From the NCBI RefSeq assembly GCF_025150745.1, contig NZ_CP102282.1, forward strand, positions 372,001 through 436,000: 64,000 bases of DNA, in the 5' to 3' direction. A program made the position numbers and the translations under genes. Below are positions 1 through 11,745 of this stretch, one piece after another; position 1 is the stretch's first letter; every line of letters begins with the position of its first letter. This DNA comes from Eubacterium ventriosum (lineage in GTDB: Bacteria > Bacillota > Clostridia > Lachnospirales > Lachnospiraceae). The notes below the pieces were generated by a model. The model saw only the letters and a program-made list of their open reading frames with translations, made no database searches and was not told where the DNA came from.

Positions 1-3000
1 TTCGGATTGCCACTGCTGTCATATGTAATTGTATTTCCACAATACTTGGTAAGCTGATCTGGCCAATCTCCGTTCTTGTATGTATAAGTCTTAATCTCAT
101 CATCAAGTTCTACCGGATGATCTGCATCACTGATATCATATGTATGCTTTGCTTCCACATTTCCCGTAGTAGTATATCCATACTCATACGCCCTTGAAGT
201 ATCATAATCATATTCCCACGTAAGCCTTCCGTGTGCATCATATTCATATGCATATGTTAATGTCCCGTCAATTTTTATTTTGGTAATGTTTCCTGCTTTA
301 TCATATGTATAATCAATGTTTTTATCTTCGCCATATTTTTCTATATCAAAAGTTCTGTGCGTCGGGCTGTCTTCCACGGAAGAATATTTTACAATATTCT
401 TTTTATATGTGTTTGAATATAAACTCGTTATATCTGATTTTCCGTCATTAGACAACACTCCATTTATAACGTCATCATTATACAAGGTTACCTTGCTCTC
501 AATCTTTTCATTGTCTGAAGCATCCGTCTCTACTTTGGATACCCTTGTTTTCTCTTCATCTGTTAATGATTTATATGTATACCTGCTTTCAAGGGTACTT
601 TTATTATTATCTTCGTCGATATCCTGCGTAACCTCTTTTATAAATCCGTCACTTCTTGTAATCTTTGTGGAATTATCCGTATACTCATAACTGTATGCTG
701 ACTGCTTATCCTCTGTATTATCTGTTAGGGTAATTATCTTCCCCTCAGCATTAATTGAGGTCACATATGACGGTTTTGTTTCATCATCATAAAACACTTC
801 TACCTGTTCTGCGACAGCGTTTTTGTTATCCTCCGCAACCTTATATTCCGTAGTTACGGTTTTTACTTTCTGTCTGTCAGCACCACTTCCGTAGTATGTT
901 ATCTGTTCATCCTGTGACTTTATCTTAGCCCCTGAATCTGTTTCTGATACAGATTCGTCTGACTTTTCTTCTTCTAAGTTATTGACAGTGCTGTTATACT
1001 CATATGATACTAAAGTTTTATCGCCAACCTGCAGATTTGTAATTTTATTATCTGAATTATATTCCATTGTATATTTTGTCTGCTGGTCGCAAATGAATTC
1101 TACATTTCCATGTTCATCATATGTGTATGTGATACAAATCGTCTGTGTATCATTATCATCATACTGTTCAATAATCGCTGTATTGTTCCCGTCAGCATCA
1201 TAAAAATATTTCAGCCGTTTATTTAACTTGGTATTACCATAGTCATTATATATGCTTTTTATATCACCTCTGTAAATGTTCACAATATATGTAACTGTAA
1301 CGTCATTTTCTGTTTCTGAATATTCCCTGTCGTATAGTCCTTTATGGACCTGTGCTGCCGATGCTGCTGATTTATCGGTTCCTTTAATACGAGGGTTGTC
1401 CGTTTTTCTCGGATTATTATCTCCTGCATCATCCTTGTCTCTTAATCCGTCAAAGTCGGAATCATACAGCCACGGATCCGTACCTTTCTGATACTCTTTC
1501 ACATCCGTCCATCCGTCACTGTCACTGTCCTCTCCTGATTCATTCGCCACAGCCGGATCTGTTCCCAGCGTAAACACTTCATATCCATCTGGCAGTCCAT
1601 CGCCATCACTATCCTGCTCATACTTTGGATTTTCTTTCGTACTGTCCTTTGTTTCTGTATTCCAAAAAGTTTTAAAATCCCAGATTTCATATCCGTCTTC
1701 CAACCCATCACCATCTGTATCAACCGTGGTCTGCTCATATGTTGTAGTTGTCACTTCCTCCCCAGTATCATTTTTTTGTGTTTCCGATTTCTTCTCGAAA
1801 GTCACAATATTACTCAATACGTTCACATCATCCGTGGTATCTAGCTGCGTTCCTTTCTGGTCTACTGCCATTACACGTATGTCAGCAACAGATTCAATAT
1901 CATCTGTTCCTACCTCATATGTCTTTTCTGTGGTCTTTCCTACATATTCAAATTTATTTTCTGTTCTCTTATATACTCTGTATAATGTTGCAGCCTGTTT
2001 AGAATCCTCCCATGAAACATCTATCTTCTTTGATTCTTCATTATACTCTGCGCCTATTTCAAAACTTCCGTCATACGTTGCATCGATTTCTTCAGGACTA
2101 TTATAGGACACAATAAACACAGGAGCTCCACTCTGGCTCTTTACTCCCCAGAACTCCATGTATTTTGATTTTTCTTCAGTTCTCAACTCCACACCCTCCA
2201 TGGCATCCGCCTCTTCTTCTGCCACCATGGTACAGTACTTTGTAAAATCGATCTGATATGGAAGCTTCTCCGTACCGATTACTGCCTGTGAGAGCACTTC
2301 GCTGTCTGATGCCGGTTCATTGCTCCACTTTAACGTACCCAGGTTCCAGTTCTCAGTTACTTCATGCATATCCACAGTCATATCTCCGCCGACCTGTTGT
2401 GCCACATTAAAATACGCATAGGCATAATTTACCTGTTTTCCCTGTAAAAGTTTATTTAACTTGTTAAACTTTATGTATGTCTTGTAGTAGTCACCTGCAC
2501 CACTTCTTCCCACAACAAATCTGTTTACGGCATTTGGATACTGGCATGTATCCCCCGATCCTGGTGAAAGTTCTATAACAAACGAAATACCAAGAGGATT
2601 TTCGTTATTGGCATATGTTACCCACTCTACAGTAGGATCTAATGTTACCGGATATGCAGTATCCATATCATTCATATAACTTTCAGGTAATTCATATGTT
2701 ACTGTCCATAAGTTTCCACTATTTTTTATTTTTGTTTTAATATCATAATTTGTATTTGTTCCTGTGCTATCATTTAAATATGCTGCCGGAATAACTGCAA
2801 CTTCTTTCTTTGTTTTGTTGTCATACAAGCCTATGATGTTTGTTTTCTTATCCAGTTTCATATGCATACCGTCTAATGTATATGAAAAACTATATAATAG
2901 TTCATCAGTCTTATTATTTATAATTACATTTTCTTTTACACCATTATCCAAGGACACATACTGATATGTTACATCGTCTTCTACATACTCAACCTTATCT

Positions 3001-3617
3001 TTTGATGCTTTTACAACATTATCTGATGTTGTCTCTTTCTTATTTTCTGTGTCATCCTTTTCTGATTTTTCTTTGCTTACTTTTTTGTCATCTATCTCTG
3101 GCACAAATGCTAATGAATGCGCCCCATTTTCCATCAGTATTGGAGACTCTTCCGCTAATTTTTCTGGAAAATACTGCTTGCTGTTTCCTTTCGCGTTTAC
3201 ATAAGCATAATCCTCTGTATGAAAGCTTTCAGACATAGCCTCGCCAGTATAATAAGATGCTTTTTTATTATCTGTTTCTATTAAATTAGAATCATACTCC
3301 TGCAATTCACCATTTTCATCTTCATAACGGATAGGACTACTATAATATGCTGCAACGACTGAGCCATCTGCTGCTTCATAAGTATCATAATACTTTGTTT
3401 CCTTTAGTTTTCTCCCTTTATATGTCCCATCTGCAATCTGCTGTGCAACCTCGTCTGGCGACAACGCCTGCTCTTTCTGTGTCTTTTCTGTTGTCTTTCC
3501 CTTTTCATTTTTAGCCTTTGTACTCTCTGCCATAGTGGATATTCCACTTCCGGTTCCGACTGTAGCAATAACCAAAAGCATTGCTATAACCCTTTTCATC
3601 CCTTTTTTAACTTTCAA
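1..3617 (-). CDS. Secreted RHS/YD-repeat protein, N-terminal part
   Basis: About 1,205 codons are visible and the gene runs off the left edge, so the C-terminus (where a toxin or variable tip usually sits) is missing. The start is a TTG at 3617 behind AGGAGG; the in-frame ATG at 3599 has no ribosome site. A basic, hydrophobic N-terminus (KRVIAMLLVIATVG) reads as a signal peptide. The N-terminal third resembles the DNRLRE-type wall region of Lachnospiraceae RHS proteins. Around 1400-1720 there are Asp/Gly-rich calcium-type repeats (DSDGDGLPDGYE, DSDSDGWTD, DSDFDGLRD). From 1200 down to 1 there are YD repeats (TYDEHGN, YDAHGRL, YDSSGNP). The family forms large extracellular shells or fibres that may carry toxins. 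Membership of the ICE is inferred; the cargo or toxin is unseen. Confidence 0.85.
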   Translation of the reverse strand, partial: MKVKKGMKRVIAMLLVIATVGTGSGISTMAESTKAKNEKGKTTEKTQKEQALSPDEVAQQIADGTYKGRKLKETKYYDTYEAADGSVVAAYYSSPIRYEDENGELQEYDSNLIETDNKKASYYTGEAMSESFHTEDYAYVNAKGNSKQYFPEKLAEESPILMENGAHSLAFVPEIDDKKVSKEKSEKDDTENKKETTSDNVVKASKDKVEYVEDDVTYQYVSLDNGVKENVIINNKTDELLYSFSYTLDGMHMKLDKKTNIIGLYDNKTKKEVAVIPAAYLNDSTGTNTNYDIKTKIKNSGNLWTVTYELPESYMNDMDTAYPVTLDPTVEWVTYANNENPLGISFVIELSPGSGDTCQYPNAVNRFVVGRSGAGDYYKTYIKFNKLNKLLQGKQVNYAYAYFNVAQQVGGDMTVDMHEVTENWNLGTLKWSNEPASDSEVLSQAVIGTEKLPYQIDFTKYCTMVAEEEADAMEGVELRTEEKSKYMEFWGVKSQSGAPVFIVSYNSPEEIDATYDGSFEIGAEYNEESKKIDVSWEDSKQAATLYRVYKRTENKFEYVGKTTEKTYEVGTDDIESVADIRVMAVDQKGTQLDTTDDVNVLSNIVTFEKKSETQKNDTGEEVTTTTYEQTTVDTDGDGLEDGYEIWDFKTFWNTETKDSTKENPKYEQDSDGDGLPDGYEVFTLGTDPAVANESGEDSDSDGWTDVKEYQKGTDPWLYDSDFDGLRDKDDAGDNNPRKTDNPRIKGTDKSAASAAQVHKGLYDREYSETENDVTVTYIVNIYRGDIKSIYNDYGNTKLNKRLKYFYDADGNNTAIIEQYDDNDTQTICITYTYDEHGNVEFICDQQTKYTMEYNSDNKITNLQVGDKTLVSYEYNSTVNNLEEEKSDESVSETDSGAKIKSQDEQITYYGSGADRQKVKTVTTEYKVAEDNKNAVAEQVEVFYDDETKPSYVTSINAEGKIITLTDNTEDKQSAYSYEYTDNSTKITRSDGFIKEVTQDIDEDNNKSTLESRYTYKSLTDEEKTRVSKVETDASDNEKIESKVTLYNDDVINGVLSNDGKSDITSLYSNTYKKNIVKYSSVEDSPTHRTFDIEKYGEDKNIDYTYDKAGNITKIKIDGTLTYAYEYDAHGRLTWEYDYDTSRAYEYGYTTTGNVEAKHTYDISDADHPVELDDEIKTYTYKNGDWPDQLTKYCGNTITYDSSGNP

Positions 3618-3704
3618 TTTTTCTTTCCTCCTATAGTTTGTTTTGCAATTTATATTGCCTGAAAAATATTAGCATTTCTTTTGGATTTTGTACCACAAAC
3701 GGAA

Positions 3705-3740
3705 ATTTTTGCATTTTTTCGGTCGATTTTTGCATTTTTT
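3705..3740. repeat. Two exact 15-bp direct repeats, 21 bp apart
   Basis: ATTTTTGCATTTTTT occurs at 3705-3719 and again at 3726-3740. The 21-bp period places both copies on the same face of the helix, about 90-120 bp upstream of the RHS start. This could be a paired operator for the RHS gene, but AT-rich coincidence is possible. Confidence 0.4.
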
Positions 3741-3787
3741 AACAAAAAAAACTACTTTTATCTCTCAAAATCTATTTCAATTTTCAA

Positions 3788-4444
3788 TTATCTAAAATGC
3801 AAAACTTCATCTCTCCTTGTGTTCTCATAATCTTTCTTACTTTGAAATTTATCTGTAGCTTTTACCTTTTCTTCCTTGTATGTTTCAACAATCTCTCCAT
3901 ATAATCTTTCTCTAAACTCCTTTGTTATCGGAAAACATATGTCCTGATATACTGCTTTTCCTTCCTTATCCGTCTGTTTTGTTTTGTAAGAAGGCATTGC
4001 CACAAATACATCGTTTTTGCCATGAATAACTGATACATTATTGATTACGAAACTGTCATCAAGATATATTCTTGCCAATCCTTTTATATTGCTTCCTTCT
4101 CTCTCATACGGCGTCACCTTAACAGCAAATGATGGCATTTCCGGCTCTTTTGTTACCTCTCTGTTTTCATTTCCTGCGTTTTTATATCCATCAAGTATTG
4201 TATCGTATAATTCTGTTCTAAACTCTCTTGTTATTGGATTACATATATCTTTATAAATATAGTTATTTTTTTCATCCACTTCACTGCTTCTGTACCTTGG
4301 CATGGATACGAACAGATTGCCTTCACTGTTTTCAAGGATTGCAATGTTTGTCACTTTAAATGACTCTCCAAATACTACTGTCGCAAATCCTCTTAAATTT
4401 CCTTTATTTTTTCTTACCTTGTTTACTTTTACTGTATATTTCAT
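3788..4444 (-). CDS. Double SpoVG-domain protein
   Basis: The 218-residue protein contains two tandem SpoVG-like units (about 1-85 and 100-190). Each has the pattern F-x-V-x-N-(I/V)-x-(V/I) followed by a MP(R/S)Y loop, an acidic turn, Y-x-DIC-(N/F)-PIT and (E)FR. SpoVG is normally a single ~85-95-residue domain that binds DNA or RNA and regulates septation or virulence genes. The start ATG follows AAGGAG. It sits at the downstream end of the ICE methylase/helicase operon, 72 bp after the giant gene's stop. A role in regulating element genes or binding single-stranded nucleic acid is inferred. Confidence 0.8.
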   Translation of the reverse strand: MKYTVKVNKVRKNKGNLRGFATVVFGESFKVTNIAILENSEGNLFVSMPRYRSSEVDEKNNYIYKDICNPITREFRTELYDTILDGYKNAGNENREVTKEPEMPSFAVKVTPYEREGSNIKGLARIYLDDSFVINNVSVIHGKNDVFVAMPSYKTKQTDKEGKAVYQDICFPITKEFRERLYGEIVETYKEEKVKATDKFQSKKDYENTRRDEVLHFR

Positions 4445-4506
4445 CTTTTACTCCTTTTCCGCATAAATTTCGATTATGCTATGTTTAAAAATTTCTTGTT
4501 ACTAAA

Positions 4507-4533
4507 ACAGGGACAGCTATCTGCCATCCCTGT
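4507..4533 (-). terminator. Hairpin at the end of the helicase gene
   Basis: ACAGGGA (4507-4513) pairs with TCCCTGT (4527-4533). On the minus strand the stem is followed by TTTTAG. It overlaps the stop of the giant gene, so it probably weakens read-through into the SpoVG gene. Confidence 0.5.
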
Positions 4534-7500
4534 TACTTTCATTAGGATATTCACTCATATCCTGTGTTTTACTGTCTTTGTTTACGGTATACGTGTTCTT
4601 CGCATTCTCTGATACTTTCAAATTTGTCTGTTCTGACACACATATCTCTTCATCAATGTTCTTTTCCAAATCAAGCATTGCGTTTAATTCTGCCTGCCTC
4701 TTTTGCTTGTCACTTAATTCTTTCTCATAGGCAAAAGGCTTCTCATACTCGCTCTTTGAGGACTCCATGTCTCTCTTATACTGTTCAATCTTCTTTTTGA
4801 GAAATTCTTCTTTTTCATTTAAGTTATTAAACAGGTTGTCAAGCTTTATCATATTCCCCACAGGGCTTGTTGACATTTCAGCCTTATACTCTGTCTTTCC
4901 ACGAAGTATCATATAATTAATACCCATATAGTTCTTTTCTACTAAAAGGGTGAAACCTCTAAAACTTCCAATCTCATAAGTATCTCCGCTTTTGCTCTTG
5001 CTTACTGCTTCAAGCAATGCAGTACCGCCTTCGCTTCGCTCATCATATGTAATCTTACCTATGGTTATGGCAAATCCGTCACCTTTTAAAAGTTCCTTAT
5101 CTCTTGCTTCAATGTCATACTTTACACACTTAAGTTTTTCTTCTACCGCCTTAATCAGTTTCGGATACTTAATCATAAAATTATCCTGAAAAGTATATCT
5201 CTGGCTGTCGTAATTAGACTTTAACAGCTTTAATCTCTGCAATTCATTATCAAGTTCCATCTTTTCCTTTATCAGCGGATTACCTGTTGCAACTGCCTTT
5301 ATCTCTGCATAAGACAATGTTGCCTCATCTATGTCTTCACATGTTCTTGATACTGCCTTGCTTGTCATTACCTGACTTATGAATCTCTGTTTGTTTTCCA
5401 CAAGTGACCAGGAGTATGCATCAAAAGTTTCCTTTGTAACATATCTGTATACTGCAACTTCTTCATTCAAATTGCCCTGTCTTATTCCTCGTCCCTCTCT
5501 CTGTTCAATACTTGACGGTTTCCATGGGCAGTCTATATGATGCATTGCTACAAGATGTGTCTGAACATTTACTCCCGTACCACATTTGTCTGTTGAGCCT
5601 ATAAGTACCTTCTTTTTACCTGTTCTCATTTCCTTAAATAAGATATCTCTTTGTGCATCTGTTTTTGCATCATGGATAAATGCTATTTCATTTTCAGGTA
5701 TTCCTTTTTTTACAAGTTCAGACTTTACGTAATTGTATACATCAAACTCTTTTCCTCCGGGTGTTCCAATATCTGAAAAAACAAGCTGACAGCCTATTTT
5801 TCCTTCACTGTTCGCCCTGTCATATTCGTAGAACACATTTTGTACTACCTTATTAAGTTTTCCGTCAGGATTGTTGGGAGCATCCTTATCAAGAAGTCTT
5901 GCATCCGTTCCAAGCAATCTTGCTTCGTGAGTTATCTTTAAAAAGTTATCAACACTTGAATCTACGCCACCATTTCTAATACGCTCTGCCCTTACCACAA
6001 AATCTTCCATTACCTGTTTGACATACCAATCAGGCTCTGATTCCACAATGATGTACTTTCCATCTCTTAATTTAGGAACATCAAGCTCTAACATATCCTG
6101 TGTCTGTACATCAGCAACCTGTTTAAATATGTTCATAAGCTCCGGCAGATTGGTAAACTTATTAAATCTGCTTTTCATACGAAAACCGCTTCCTTCAACC
6201 GTAAGTTCAAGTGTTGTTGTAATCTCACCGAAGTTTGCTGCCCATGAATCAAAATGATATATTCCCTTTTCTTCCAATGTATCCTTCTGCAGATAGCTTT
6301 GCATTACATACATTTCACACATTGTATTGCTTATAGGTGTTCCCGTGGCAAATACAATTCCTCTTCCCGGATTTATCTCATTTATATACTGACATTTAAG
6401 CTGCATGTCTGTTGCTTTCTTTGCTCCCGAACTGCTTATGCCTGATACATTATTTATCTTTGAAAATATGGCAAGGTTTTTGTAATTATGTGCTTCATCC
6501 ACCATAAGGCAATCAATGCCTAATTCTTCAAATGTTATCAGGTCATCTTTTCTCTGCTCATCTGTAAGAGTCTTTAACTGCTCTTTTAGTCTTTTTTTCT
6601 GGGCTTCCATTTGTTTTACAGTCCATCTTTCGCCGTTCTTTTCTTTTGTCTCATCTATGGCATAAGAAATCTGTTCTATTTGCTCATTTAACATTCTTTC
6701 CTTTCTCTCTTTTGAGATTGGAATTTTTTCAAACTGGGAATGGGACATAATAATGCAGTCATAGTCTCCTGTGGCTATCCTTGATATAAACTGCTGTCTC
6801 CTGCTTTTTTCAAAATCACGTTCTGTTGCAACCAGTATGTTTGCAGACGGATACAAACGTAGAAATTCAGATGCTGTCTGATTTATTAATGCTTTAGGAA
6901 CAATCATTGCTGTTTTGTTTGCAAGACCTAATCTTTTCTGTTCCATACACGCTGCCATCATTTCAAATGATTTTCCTGCTCCAACACAATGGGCAAGCAA
7001 TGTATTTCCTCCAAACAATATTCTTGCTACTGCATTTTTCTGATGAGTTCTTAATTCAATCTCAGGATTCATTCCCGGAAAAGTCAGGCTTGAACCGTCA
7101 TATTCGCGAAGTCTTGTATTATTAAATGTCTGATTATAATAATCCACATATTTCTTTCTTCTTTCCGGTTCTGCAAATATCCATTCCTTAAATTTCTCCT
7201 TAATCAGATTTTGTTTCTCCCTTGCAAGCATTGTTTCATTTTTATTTACAACATAATGATATTTACCGTCACCGTCATCCACCCTGTCTTTTACAGTTAC
7301 GGTCTTCAAATTAAGACTTGCTTCGAAAATAGAATAAGCATCCATGCGGCTTGTTCCATATGTTTTGGAAGCTGCCACAGAATGCTTATCCATTGATTTA
7401 TTTTCTATAAACCATTCCATACTGTATTTATTCAGATGAACCATTATTCCTGATGAATAATAAGCACTTCTTATTGCTTTTGCACGTCTCGGTGTTCCTA

Positions 7501-10500
7501 GAAGTTCATAAACAAATTTCTCATAATCCTGTTCTTCAATCCATGTTGTACCTATCCTTACATCTATTTCAGATGCATCCAAATCTTTAGGCTGAACCTT
7601 TTTAAGTTCTTCTGCATTTATTCTAAATATTTCAGGAGTTTCTTCAGCATACTTTTCTGCCAATGTAAGCTTACTTCTTACGTTTCCTGACAAATATTCG
7701 TCTGCCGTCTCCCACCCCTCATCCATATTGTTTTCATTATATCTTGAGGGATTTAAAAAGATTAGTCCTCTTAGTTCTTCTATTAGTTTTTGTCTCTCTG
7801 CATCATCTGACCTATTCTCATCTGAAAAATTGTTATTTTTATCTTCGTCATATCCATTTATGTCAGGTGTATATATACTAAGCATAAACGGAATGTTTAC
7901 CTCTCCAAATTCACTGATTGAAATATTAAGGGCTTCCACTGCAGTTTCAACTCTGTCTATCGTCACCTCCGGTTTAATTGTCTGTTTATAAAACATGTCA
8001 GCCTTTGTAACCTCACCGTCTTCATCCACGTTTTCAAGAGAACACAGAAGAGGATAGTCAGCATCATCACGAAATGCCCTGTTATTTGCCTTTGATGTAA
8101 TCGCACCGTATTTATTTATGAACTCATCATACTTATCATTTAATATCTCCTGACAGTTTTTTAATTCTTCCTCACTGCATCCTTTAGTCTGTATGTCAAT
8201 AAGATTTCTTGTAAGTTTTCTTATCTCATCAAGTACTTTTATTCTTTCCTCAGCTGTCCTTGGATACTCCTTTAAATACATCTGGGAGTTTTGTCTGAAA
8301 TACAACTTACCGTCTAAAAAAGTATATGTAAAATTTCTGACATCCGGATTTGCCTCAATTATCTCCTCATTTTCTTCCGGTTCTTCAATTTCAAAGTCTG
8401 TTACAGTTGCATCAAGTTTTCCTATTGCACTGCTTAAGCTTTCATAGATATTGAAATTTTCTTTATGATTTACACATATGGTATATCTGCTCTTATCTCC
8501 AAATCTTCCTGTATCATACTCCATTGTCCCAAGCATCATATCAGGGTGCTCCACAAAATATGAATTAACCGGTATGCCATCTTTCGTATATCCAAGATGT
8601 ACCCAGTCTGGTTCAATGTCTATCTGTCGTTCCCTTTTTTTAAAAAACAAAATGTCTGATGTTACTTCCGTTCCTGCATTTTCTTTAAATGCCGTATTGG
8701 GAAGTCTTATTGCACCGATTAATTCTGCCCTCTGTGCAAGGTATCTTCTTACATTGGGGTTTGCTTTGTCCATTGTACCCTTCGTTGTAATAAATGCCGC
8801 TATTCCTCCCGGTCTTATCTGGTCTAACGCCTTTGCCAAAAAATAATCATGTACACGAAAGTTTAACTTATTGTACTTTGGATCATATACTTTATAATCT
8901 CCAAAGGGTACATTACCGACTGCAGCATCAAAAAAGTTATCCGGAAACTTTGTATCTTCAAATCCTGCAATTGTGATGCTTGCGTTCTGATATAACTGTT
9001 TTGCTATTCTTCCTGTAACATCGTCCATTTCCACACCGTAAAGTTTACAGTTTTGCATTGCATCAGGCATACTGCCGAAAAAGTTTCCAATGCCCATAGA
9101 CGGTTCAAGAATGTTTCCCTTTGTTACTCCAAAGTTTGCAAGTGCCTGATTAATGCACATGGCAATGTCAGGAGAAGTGTAAAAAGCATTATTAACACTT
9201 GCTCTTGCATTTTCATATTCTGCCGGGGTAAGAAGTTCTTTTAATTCTTTATACTCCCTTCTCCATAAATCATTCTTTTCGTCAAACACTTCCGGGATTC
9301 CACCCCATCCTGCATACTGTGAAAGTATTTTCTGCTCATCATCTGTTGCATTTCTTTCTTCTTTTTCAATCTGCTTTAATGTTTTTATTGCTTCAACATT
9401 CCACTGATACCTTGTTTTAGAACCTCCTGTTTCAATTCTCCACAGATTGTAATGAAAGTCTTTCTTTTCAATGTCTCGTTCCATGTCAGATATAGGCTTT
9501 TTACCCATTTCAAACACTTCATCCGGAATGTCATACTCACCGATTATTTCTTCCTCAACAGTATTCCAGCTTACATATCCTTCTTTTTCTCCTTCAGCAT
9601 CTCTCCACTGGAATCTCATTCCCTGAGGCTTAAAAGTATCATATCCGTGTAAACCATAGCCATCAATTGGCCAGCCTGCACCTCCAAGACCAAATTCCTT
9701 TTTTATAAGTTTTGCCCTTTCTGATGGGCTGTCCACTGTCTGATAAATTTTATATACTCTTTCCTTTCCTCCCACAAATCCGGTTCCTCTTAAGAGAACT
9801 GAAACAATGTAATCATGAGGAACTACACGTTCTTTTTTCGGTTCCATATAGGTATATTTTTTTCTTTGATTTGGCAAAGGCTTTTTACTGTCTGCAACTG
9901 TTATTTCTTTAGTATTATCATCAAATAAAAAGGAAGCCTGCTCAAAGCCTGCTTCCCTTGATACTCCAAATGAATTAATTTCATCCAGCTCTTTATTTAA
10001 TTCTTCATTTATCTGTCCGTCAGAATTTTCAGATTCATTTTCTAGTGAAATCTGTACACTATCTGATTTAGAACCACTTCCTCTGCCATCATCTTTGCCT
10101 GATTCCTTAGTTTCCACATTTCCATTGTTGAAGTAGGATTCTGAGGTTTGTGTTTCTTTAAGTAATCCGTCATCAGTGTGTCCATCAGGCTGTTTGCCTC
10201 CGTGTCCACTTCCTTCATCTTCTCTGCCAGTCTTCCCAGACGATACAGTGTGTTGTATCTGTTCCTCTCGTTTTCCTTCAGATACTCTGCTGCCATCATT
10301 CCGTACTTTCCTATCTGTGTCATGCTTATTTCCTGCTCCTGTGGCAATTCCAGATTCGGATACAGCATTCCGTCTGCTCCCTCGTGATAAGTTATTCTCT
10401 TTTCTTTCATTTGTGACGCTCCTTTCTTTTTCTATTCGTCTTACTCTGTAATTAAACTCTTTAAGAACACTACAGGATACGTCACATACAAGGGAACCAA

Positions 10501-11176
10501 AGCGGTAAATATCATCTTCATCAGATATATTTATTATAAAACTCATGTCCTGTTCTTCAGCGGACATGTCAAATCCACATCTTGTACCTACTGCATATAA
10601 AACGCTTTCATATAACATTTCTTCAACAGTAAGCCCTTGCGTTTCATTATCTCCACCATTAATCACACCACCTGTAATCCGGTTAAGTTCAGAAATCCCT
10701 GCTTCGGATTTCTCTTTCATTATAGATCGTATGTTCTCCTTTGTATAGTTCTTTAAGAGATTCTCTAAATTTTTTCTGTCATCATTTAAATAAGGCTCAA
10801 TCTTTCCCTCTTCTGTCAGTTCGTCCACCAGACTTTTTAGATTATCACCATTCAAATCCCATGTTAGTTTTACGTTCTTTCCTCCTGTATCAGATACATC
10901 AAAAATATATCGCATATGTGGTTTTAAAATCTTTGATGGAAATATTGCAATTCCCCTGCTTCCTCTTTTTACATATCTGCCTACCTTTTTCCATGAATCA
11001 TAATCTCCTACCAGAGTTGCATTTGGTCGCTGTGCATACACCATAAGTATGTTGTCAAACTCATATCTGTAAATTCTTCCTGTTATTCTTAAAAAGTTTT
11101 TCCAGTTGTCTGCACTGGATACAATGTCATGAATATACTCGTCATACAGTCTTTGTACTTTATAATCAGCACTCAT
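4517..11176 (-). CDS. ArdC-like / N6-adenine methylase / SNF2-type helicase giant protein
   Basis: A 2,219-residue multidomain protein typical of Tn1549-like ICEs. The start chosen is ATG 11176, six bases after GGGGTGA; the TTG at 11182 is less likely. The N-terminal ~150 residues resemble the ArdC single-strand DNA-binding antirestriction domain. A disordered, charged linker (about 250-430) follows. Near residue 690 is a methylase motif I (EPSMGIGNF), with NVPFG, an NPPF variant, near 756. The C-terminal half is a superfamily 2 helicase: HCVGAGKS near 1397, VDEAHNYKN near 1559, [10 protein letters not shown], and GRGIRQGN near 1895. It likely methylates and remodels element DNA to protect it after transfer. 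It overlaps the MT-A70 gene by 11 bp. Part of the linker is read in another frame as a separate gene (10042-10410). Confidence 0.9.
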   Translation of the reverse strand: MSADYKVQRLYDEYIHDIVSSADNWKNFLRITGRIYRYEFDNILMVYAQRPNATLVGDYDSWKKVGRYVKRGSRGIAIFPSKILKPHMRYIFDVSDTGGKNVKLTWDLNGDNLKSLVDELTEEGKIEPYLNDDRKNLENLLKNYTKENIRSIMKEKSEAGISELNRITGGVINGGDNETQGLTVEEMLYESVLYAVGTRCGFDMSAEEQDMSFIINISDEDDIYRFGSLVCDVSCSVLKEFNYRVRRIEKERSVTNERKENNLSRGSRRNAVSESGIATGAGNKHDTDRKVRNDGSRVSEGKREEQIQHTVSSGKTGREDEGSGHGGKQPDGHTDDGLLKETQTSESYFNNGNVETKESGKDDGRGSGSKSDSVQISLENESENSDGQINEELNKELDEINSFGVSREAGFEQASFLFDDNTKEITVADSKKPLPNQRKKYTYMEPKKERVVPHDYIVSVLLRGTGFVGGKERVYKIYQTVDSPSERAKLIKKEFGLGGAGWPIDGYGLHGYDTFKPQGMRFQWRDAEGEKEGYVSWNTVEEEIIGEYDIPDEVFEMGKKPISDMERDIEKKDFHYNLWRIETGGSKTRYQWNVEAIKTLKQIEKEERNATDDEQKILSQYAGWGGIPEVFDEKNDLWRREYKELKELLTPAEYENARASVNNAFYTSPDIAMCINQALANFGVTKGNILEPSMGIGNFFGSMPDAMQNCKLYGVEMDDVTGRIAKQLYQNASITIAGFEDTKFPDNFFDAAVGNVPFGDYKVYDPKYNKLNFRVHDYFLAKALDQIRPGGIAAFITTKGTMDKANPNVRRYLAQRAELIGAIRLPNTAFKENAGTEVTSDILFFKKRERQIDIEPDWVHLGYTKDGIPVNSYFVEHPDMMLGTMEYDTGRFGDKSRYTICVNHKENFNIYESLSSAIGKLDATVTDFEIEEPEENEEIIEANPDVRNFTYTFLDGKLYFRQNSQMYLKEYPRTAEERIKVLDEIRKLTRNLIDIQTKGCSEEELKNCQEILNDKYDEFINKYGAITSKANNRAFRDDADYPLLCSLENVDEDGEVTKADMFYKQTIKPEVTIDRVETAVEALNISISEFGEVNIPFMLSIYTPDINGYDEDKNNNFSDENRSDDAERQKLIEELRGLIFLNPSRYNENNMDEGWETADEYLSGNVRSKLTLAEKYAEETPEIFRINAEELKKVQPKDLDASEIDVRIGTTWIEEQDYEKFVYELLGTPRRAKAIRSAYYSSGIMVHLNKYSMEWFIENKSMDKHSVAASKTYGTSRMDAYSIFEASLNLKTVTVKDRVDDGDGKYHYVVNKNETMLAREKQNLIKEKFKEWIFAEPERRKKYVDYYNQTFNNTRLREYDGSSLTFPGMNPEIELRTHQKNAVARILFGGNTLLAHCVGAGKSFEMMAACMEQKRLGLANKTAMIVPKALINQTASEFLRLYPSANILVATERDFEKSRRQQFISRIATGDYDCIIMSHSQFEKIPISKERKERMLNEQIEQISYAIDETKEKNGERWTVKQMEAQKKRLKEQLKTLTDEQRKDDLITFEELGIDCLMVDEAHNYKNLAIFSKINNVSGISSSGAKKATDMQLKCQYINEINPGRGIVFATGTPISNTMCEMYVMQSYLQKDTLEEKGIYHFDSWAANFGEITTTLELTVEGSGFRMKSRFNKFTNLPELMNIFKQVADVQTQDMLELDVPKLRDGKYIIVESEPDWYVKQVMEDFVVRAERIRNGGVDSSVDNFLKITHEARLLGTDARLLDKDAPNNPDGKLNKVVQNVFYEYDRANSEGKIGCQLVFSDIGTPGGKEFDVYNYVKSELVKKGIPENEIAFIHDAKTDAQRDILFKEMRTGKKKVLIGSTDKCGTGVNVQTHLVAMHHIDCPWKPSSIEQREGRGIRQGNLNEEVAVYRYVTKETFDAYSWSLVENKQRFISQVMTSKAVSRTCEDIDEATLSYAEIKAVATGNPLIKEKMELDNELQRLKLLKSNYDSQRYTFQDNFMIKYPKLIKAVEEKLKCVKYDIEARDKELLKGDGFAITIGKITYDERSEGGTALLEAVSKSKSGDTYEIGSFRGFTLLVEKNYMGINYMILRGKTEYKAEMSTSPVGNMIKLDNLFNNLNEKEEFLKKKIEQYKRDMESSKSEYEKPFAYEKELSDKQKRQAELNAMLDLEKNIDEEICVSEQTNLKVSENAKNTYTVNKDSKTQDMSEYPNESNRDGR
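10042..10410 (-). CDS. TnpV-like protein nested in another frame of the giant gene
   Basis: This 122-residue ORF lies on the same strand as, and wholly inside, the methylase/helicase gene but in a different frame. Its composition is that of a real folded protein. It opens with [20 protein letters not shown] and has central [19 protein letters not shown] and C-terminal [16 protein letters not shown], a layout that resembles the TnpV family of transposon proteins (110-125 residues). ATG 10410 has a clear ribosome site (AAGGAG, 8-base spacing), unlike a chance ORF. In the host frame the same bases encode a low-complexity Gly/Ser/Asp/Lys/Glu linker, as expected if that linker is the frame-shifted shadow of this gene. 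Function of TnpV is unknown. Family assignment is from memory of the pattern; expression is inferred. Confidence 0.7.
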   Translation of the reverse strand: MKEKRITYHEGADGMLYPNLELPQEQEISMTQIGKYGMMAAEYLKENERNRYNTLYRLGRLAEKMKEVDTEANSLMDTLMTDYLKKHKPQNPTSTMEMWKLRNQAKMMAEEVVLNQIVYRFH

Positions 11177-11744
11177 TTTCAATCACCCCTTTCAAGGCAT
11201 CTCTTATATCCTTTCCGTCAATTTCATCACCAAGATAGTCCCATCCGTCAGCTGTCTCTCTGGCAAACAGTTCAATGCGTGGCACATCCCCGCAAAGCTC
11301 TACTATACGTTTTCTTATTTCATCAGGCTTTTTGCTATGTGTCATTACTCTTGCATCACATATCTGACTTACAGCTTTTGAAACACGTTTAGGATGTCCT
11401 TTGGTTCCGATTAGACACACTTCTGAATTAGACCTTGTCCAAAATCCTAGCCCCATAAAATAAGTATCTTTTTTCTTATTTCTCTTTACCCAGTTAAAGC
11501 CACAGGTTTTATATGTAAATCCCCAGCTCTCCATTACGGAAATTCCCTCTTTAAGACATGGAAACGTAATCCATAAAAATAAAACACAGTCATCATCTGC
11601 AATATTAGCCACCGGAAGTGAACGTATGTCATCAATATTCATTGTATGATAATGATTTTCTGCACTTCTTCCCTGACCTTTTTTTGAATACACACGATAC
11701 TGCCAAGGAGGATCAGCATAAATCACTTTATATTTTTTACCCAT
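11166..11744 (-). CDS. MT-A70 family adenine-N6 methyltransferase
   Basis: The 192-residue protein carries the DPPW catalytic motif at residues 11-14 (YADPPWQY) and the MT-A70 signature [13 protein letters not shown]. Further on are [10 protein letters not shown] and the RIELFARE end. These define a SAM-dependent enzyme that methylates N6 of adenine in DNA or RNA. ATG 11744 is preferred over GTG 11753 because AGAAGGTG lies six bases upstream. It is coupled to the giant gene (11-bp overlap) and starts one base from the end of the upstream small gene, so all three form one operon. Likely role: self-modification of the ICE against host restriction (inferred). Confidence 0.88.
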   Translation of the reverse strand: MGKKYKVIYADPPWQYRVYSKKGQGRSAENHYHTMNIDDIRSLPVANIADDDCVLFLWITFPCLKEGISVMESWGFTYKTCGFNWVKRNKKKDTYFMGLGFWTRSNSEVCLIGTKGHPKRVSKAVSQICDARVMTHSKKPDEIRKRIVELCGDVPRIELFARETADGWDYLGDEIDGKDIRDALKGVIENEC

Positions 11745-11745
11745 G

